From Dipylidium caninum (lineage: Eukaryota > Platyhelminthes > Cestoda > Cyclophyllidea > Dipylidiidae), in contig QEYB01000646.1 in NCBI GenBank assembly GCA_017562135.1, forward strand, positions 1-64,000: a stretch of 64,000 nucleotides of DNA. Reading direction: 5' to 3'. The position numbers were made by a program, and so were the translations under genes. Under the pieces are notes generated by a model. That model was not told the DNA's origin and did no database searches. It saw nothing but the letters and a program-made list of their open reading frames with translations. This document shows, in pieces, positions 58,531 to 64,000 of this stretch (position 1 is its first letter; each line of letters starts with the position of its first letter).

Positions 58531-61500
58531 CATCGATACGAGACGTCCCGTAGGCGCTCGAGTCGGCGTAAAGTGTTTGTGTGAAAACGCTTCGTCTTCA
58601 TTATCTCGTTCTCTGATAAAGTTGACGCAGCTATCGGTGGTGATGCCTTTCTCTTGGGCTCTCGAACGGCTCCCGCCTTTTCACCCCTCGCTGTCCCACT
58701 CACACACACATGCAAGCCATTCCATTTTACCGCGAGCATTCGCTTCAGAAGCACGGCCTAAGAGGGGCCACGCCTAAAGTTCCTCCTTTGTGGGAGAACG
58801 AAATAGGCCAGGGAATGCGCAGAAACACACACGATCAAAATGCTCGCCTCTAAGAGCCCCTCTGATTGGTCGGGAGGGGCCACCGCCCAGCTATCACGGG
58901 TGAAAGGTAGGTAGAAGGCAGGCAGGCAGTGGGGAATGCAGGCGGCGGCGGCGTCGGCGGGGGAGGCGGCGGAGTAGGAGGAGGAGGAGGAGGCGGAGGC
59001 GGAGGCGGAGGAAGCAGGGGAGGCACGTTTATCCCGTGTGGCTGTGTCATGGTTGGCTTAGCAACAAACAACAGGGCCTGTGCTCATGCCAGCCGACGGG
59101 CGAACTCAATTGCGTCACCTTCCGCTCTTTCGTGTGTTTATTCACCTGCTAACTGGCATATATTCAGTCGCCACGCTCCTACCAGTGTGCCACTCTCCTG
59201 CTACGCCATGCTGTGCCGCGCTGTGCTGTGACCTACGTGGGTACCAATCAGACGACGGTACCTTGCACCGCAGCGCCACCTACCTTTCATTCTGACGACC
59301 GTGCGTCATCAGCTGCCGGCCAGGGGTTCCACCTACTTCGCCCAAGCCGATTGCCGCCGTAACAGCATCGTCATCAGCGCGTGGTACAAACGACGGCGCA
59401 CTGTTTAGTGCCCCAAATTGGTGTACCTTCACTGCTCCAGCCTTTTCTTATAGTTGGGAATCCCTACGGCTGCCTATTCAATTATAGACAATAAGGCTTT
59501 GCTTCCCTCTCTCATATTGGACGCCGTTTTTAACTCAGACAGGCGCGAATAAGCAAATCGCTTTGGTCGAAGATGTTCCGCGAAACTTCTTGGCAAAATA
59601 CCGTCTGTTTCTCGTTTTGATAGCTTTTCGAACGCCCACCAGATCACGTGGACACATCATGTTCGGATTTAAGATCCCACTTGGAGTTTTGGCAGTGAAG
59701 GGTGCCGCAATGCTAGAAGCGTCAAAAGTGCAGCCTCAAGAAGCTTCTCTTAAATACTGCTGAAATTCCCCATCTTTCAAATCACTTGCTCCACCTTTGA
59801 CCTGCACGATAAATCCCACTCGGGGCGAGAGGTTGACGTCTTCGTCGGCCTCTCTCTTCAATCTCAGCACAAAAAAAGCCAAAATTTGGCAATTCAAACA
59901 CGTTCAGACGTTGGCCAATCACATCACTCGAAGTGATAGACAAAGGTCAGGCCACCTTTGATCTCCTCCAAGCATAATCACACATGATGCCATCACCTCG
60001 TCGCGGTCACCAGTCGGTTGGGCGCCCACATTGGCCCCGAGGGAGATTCAAATGTGTTGATTTATGTAGATGTCGAGCGATGAACCGATATTCAGCCGAT
60101 GTGCTTGAATTGGCCTAATGGTGTCTTCGCAGCCACTCATAGTGCCTCCGCATGCGTTTACAGGAGACGAGGCAACCAGAATCCGTGCGTGGACTGCGAA
60201 TTTAATGGAGTTACCATCTGTGCGACACAAGTCGATGGGACGTCACACATTTGTGACGCACGGGTTACGATAGGCGTGTTGTGAATTCGCTGGTTTCTAA
60301 AGTCGTGAATTGACCTTGTTGGGCAGGGTTTCACTATGTGGTGGCGCCTAAACTGACCCCAGCGCAACCCGTATGTGTCTGCGTCCGAGGTGCCCCTCCG
60401 CCGCCTCCCGCCTCCCCCCGCCCAAACCACCTCGAGGGCGCGTGGGCCAAGGGCCAGTGGTGATGACGTGTGACGTGGCCCGTACCGACGGTCCAGCTGT
60501 CTCCAAAGCTAAGGCCACCGCAAGCCCACGCAGACGCAAAGCAGATTGCCAGGCTGGCTAGCCAGCGGGACCGCCCGCACTGAAGTCGCCCACTCAGATT
60601 GAAGCAGGCGGGCGGTCGGGGGACCAATGAAATTGACGAGAGAGGCGGACGATTGCCAGTAAAAATTTCTCAGGGGCTAGCAGCCATCGATCGGTGGGCT
60701 TTTTATGCCCCCCAAGACATCCGGATGCTGAATTCTCCCCACCTATGGGGCAAGGCCTACCTCCGGCCCTGGGCGGGTGAATCAGGGCCAGTGGGCTGGT
60801 GAGTTCCTCCGCCTGGTTTACGCCAACCCTCCGACTCCCCAACCTAGACAGTCACTGGGCTTGTCACCGACGAGAAAATCTCGCCCCAAAGAAGGCATTC
60901 ACCCGCCTTTCTTGCCCTAATTTCGTCCTCATTCACAGTTTGTTTTCCCCATTCATGAATGCGCGTAGCTGCCGTGATAATCCACTGCTTCTTTCATGCC
61001 ACTATCGCGTCTTCATCATGGGACTTTTTGTAAGTCTAACAGTGAAACAAATGAGGCGGTCTGGTGTGTAGAAGCCACGCGCCACAATAGGCGGCAAATG
61101 CCCAGTGCGTGGGCGACGCGAACAACAACAACGGCGGCAGCAGCAGCGCCACTTGACTGGTTTCCCGACTCTCCTCGGTGAGGTTTGTCAACTTTTGCTA
61201 TTCCCCGTCCCAATCGTTTAGGTGAATGGGGAAATGGTCTCCATGGGATTTCTATGAGCGGCGGGGGGGGGGAGCGGCAGGGAGACGGGGGCCCAGGAGG
61301 TCCGTGTCTGTGAACCTGAAATCGCCTCAGTCACAAAGTCGGCAGTCAAGTAGCGTCCCTCCCCTCACCGCCTCGCCACTTCGAAGTCCCTGAGCCAGAC
61401 GGACAGATATATCGTGAGAGATACACACACACACAGAAACACATGGCCGCACACTTTGCCGTGTCGGTGACAGGGGGGAAAAGGCCTGAGTGACAGACCC

Positions 61501-64000
61501 TGCCGCAAGGGCCATCCCTTCTGGCAAGACGAAGCGGCCACATGACTCGTTATGTCACGGCCAATCAGCTCCACGCCGGCCCTCGCCCTCCGTGCCCCTG
61601 GCAGTGGGGAGGCCGAAGGAGGGTGTCAATAAATTCTGCGTGGGCTAGACGCGGCATTCCACGCAGTGGGCAAGTAACTTTCGCAGTGACGGGCTGAGAC
61701 CGACCGATGCGCCCTCCGTCTGGATCGCCCAGCCCACCACCACTGCCCGAAAAGCGGCGGGCGGGTGAGGCGGACCGAGAGTACTTTGTGCCGTCGGAGT
61801 GGGGGTAATTTTTTTTAAATTACTCCTCAGTCGTGTTAACACAAATGACATTCAGTCGCGTCAATTTCGTCACCAATTTTTTGCGTCTTTTCTTCTGACA
61901 GTCAAAAGTAACATCAACTCGTCTGGTGGGTAGAGGAAGAAGGTGAAATGCCTTTTTCGTGTTCACACAGATGCAACGGAAGGAGGGCGTTCGAAAAGGC
62001 CCTAAAAGTGGTGTGATTGACAGCACTCGCTATACTCTCGTAGCGTACAAACTGACAAATACAGTTCAATTGAGATGAAATTGGACAGTGATGACTGAAA
62101 GACGGGACAAGTGTGTAACTGAGGCCGCGAAACCATCTACAAACTGACGATTCTACGTGGTCCGGTCAACTTAACCTCGTATAGGTTGTGATATTCTTGC
62201 GCGTTAGCATCTTTAGGGTGGAAAAAAAGGGAGGACGAAGAGACGCACGAGTGGACGGCCACCAACCGGGCACTCCCGCTGTAGTTGAAAGTTGGCACCA
62301 AAGTGTAGAAAAGTGGGTGCGCAGTGTGCTTGGGGGTGGAGGGGGCGAGCAACCGCGAAATCCTCTTTTACCCGAGTTGACACCGGGGGAGGAAAAAACA
62401 GTCGATGGGATCATCCGAGTAGGCCGAAAATCCAACCAATCATGATGAAGAATGGGAAATAGCCGACAAGACTCATCCCACGGCTCTCGCCCCAGGTTTA
62501 TAGGTTAAGGATCAAAGTTAGGTGCCGTTTTGGTATTTTTTGAACACACACACGTACACATAAACATTTTTGACTCACGCACCTTTAACCAAACTGTGTT
62601 TGCGACTACGCCCATACACAAGGCGGTTACTTGCACGCAGCCAATCAGACTCTCGCCTGAGGCGTGCGCACGCGCGTAATCGATCGAGCCCACGGCGTGG
62701 CCGTGGCACAGGCGTTGCCACCGGCAACGCGGTGAGTGCTGCTTGTACACGCAAACCCTGTTTGGGTGTGTATGCGAGAGAACTCACATGCGGGTCAGCA
62801 GAGCCACGCTCTCGCGGTTCAGGGCAGTTCACGACAAACTCACCTCGCCGGCAACCGATGACGTCCGGCCGCGACGGACCGTGTTGACCTCCGCCGTCAC
62901 CAGGGTGGAGTCGTGGGGCAAACTCGAGCCTTGGAAGTTGGGACAAAACGGGGGGAGAATTTGGAAGCCAACTGGTTTCCATTAGTCTATCATTGTCTCG
63001 AGTCTTCGACATTCGTGTTGTTTGGGTCCCCTGCCTTCCGTACATTCCGCTCATTCTCTCCCGCCTCGTAGTTGACGCCACCCCTTCCGACACTGTTCTC
63101 GAATGACTCTCGAATGTTCTCGGGCCTCCCCGAGTGTAGACGTAGTAAACAACGTTCTCAAGCGGAACTGTTACCTACCTCCTGGCGATTCATACCTCCG
63201 CCTTCCAACATCCCCCATTCCTATCCGTCGGCAACAGACGCCCGCCTTTTGGTACTTGCAGCTGGAATTAGCCAACAGGCCGACTCGAGACAAGTAATCC
63301 GAGTGTAGGACATGTGGGGAGCGGGGTGGAGGCGTGAGACGAGGCGGCGTTGGGCAATTAGTGCTACAGGCCTAGGCGAAACACAGGTCGCGAGGCTATT
63401 ATGTGTCTGAGAGAGTATCTGGAGTTGTGGAGCTCCATCCTCGTGATGTCGGAGGCCGAGGGCACCAGACGACAAGTCATAATCCGGTACCGAAACTCCA
63501 CTCTCCATCCCTCCCTCTTGTCCTTCCCCTCCCCCCTCCTGGCCTCCTTGAATGCCACTTCCCGAGGAGAGTAGAGAGTAGAAGGCTATAACGGCCCGCT
63601 GCAAAGCCTCTGCATCTCTCTGTGGTGGTCTAAACTCGTAAACGGAGGTGTGAAGAGGATGGACGCTGGAAAGAACCTTAAAATGCATCTCTGTGTGGGT
63701 GTGTGCCCAAGTGACCGAGTGTCTGTGGAGGTGGGAAAACGCCAGGTTCGAGGCCGGTGAGCGAATATCGCGGCCGAGGGGAGTTGGGCTCACCGAGCCC
63801 CCCCCCCCTCCTCTCGTCCTGAGTAGAAATCAAGCGCGGTGGTCGCAACAGCCACCTCCACCACACCATGTGCGTGCGTGCGTGAGTAGGTGTGTGTGAA
63901 CGCGTGTGCGCCTAACCCTCAGTTCACCCGGTCGATACACCCTGGTTGCGGCTGCGTGGGGGGTCGCGATAAGGCCTACGCATGACACCACCATCAGGGC
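58531..64000. other. No gene recognised; simple repeats
   Basis: Unique, mostly GC-rich sequence. A GGC/GGAGGC tract lies at about 58940-59015, G runs near 61262-61272, and a CA tract near 61424-61434. Frames up to 190 codons (63221-63793 minus) occur but lack recognisable domains and overlap others. I see no RNA gene. Confidence 0.45.

Overview
This is nuclear DNA from an animal-type eukaryote. There is no bacterial gene packing, the clearest multi-exon gene has spliceosomal GT-AG introns of 66 to 185 bases, and most of the window is non-coding, rich in microsatellites and built of long inverted repeats. Short introns and small genes would suit a flatworm or similar invertebrate, but nothing seen here fixes the species. 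I found no rRNA, tRNA, CRISPR, transposase or reverse transcriptase.

Layout. 1-4159: no gene seen. 4160-7330: arm A, a GC-rich block of simple repeats. 9978-12487 (minus): a proline/serine-rich protein with a possible CABIT-like region, with an inverted CCAAT pair upstream. 19219-27093 and 32127-40231: two arms (B plus C, then C' plus B') of a 21-kb inverted repeat. Its loop holds A' (27120-30290), an inverted copy of A. About 40945-49645: inverted duplication D. 50688-51434 (plus): a Gln/Gly/Pro-rich protein with two cysteine knots. 53517-54783 (plus): the last five exons of a helical protein. 55660-58530: a fourth inverted repeat, E. 58531-64000: no gene seen.

The most interesting part is D. 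It carries six related loci, three on each side of a centre near 45.3 kb and in mirror-image strand order. Three encode tiny proteins of 42, 44 and 59 residues. Each has a short polar start, an acidic/basic-leucine stretch such as PITMEDLKRLLLIFCLL, and a cysteine-packed tail. The other three keep the same promoter and leader, but one has a proline-rich body without the cysteine tail and two are broken. Four of the six share a TATA box exactly or nearly 51 bases upstream of the start codon, below a TGACACGTCA/CAGCTG block, and are arranged as two divergent pairs. I do not recognise this family.

Many six-frame reading frames elsewhere, including a 541-codon one in arm A, are artefacts of biased repeats and are left out. 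Arms B' and D' differ from their partners by many one-base homopolymer indels. This looks like uncorrected long-read error, so broken frames should be read with caution.
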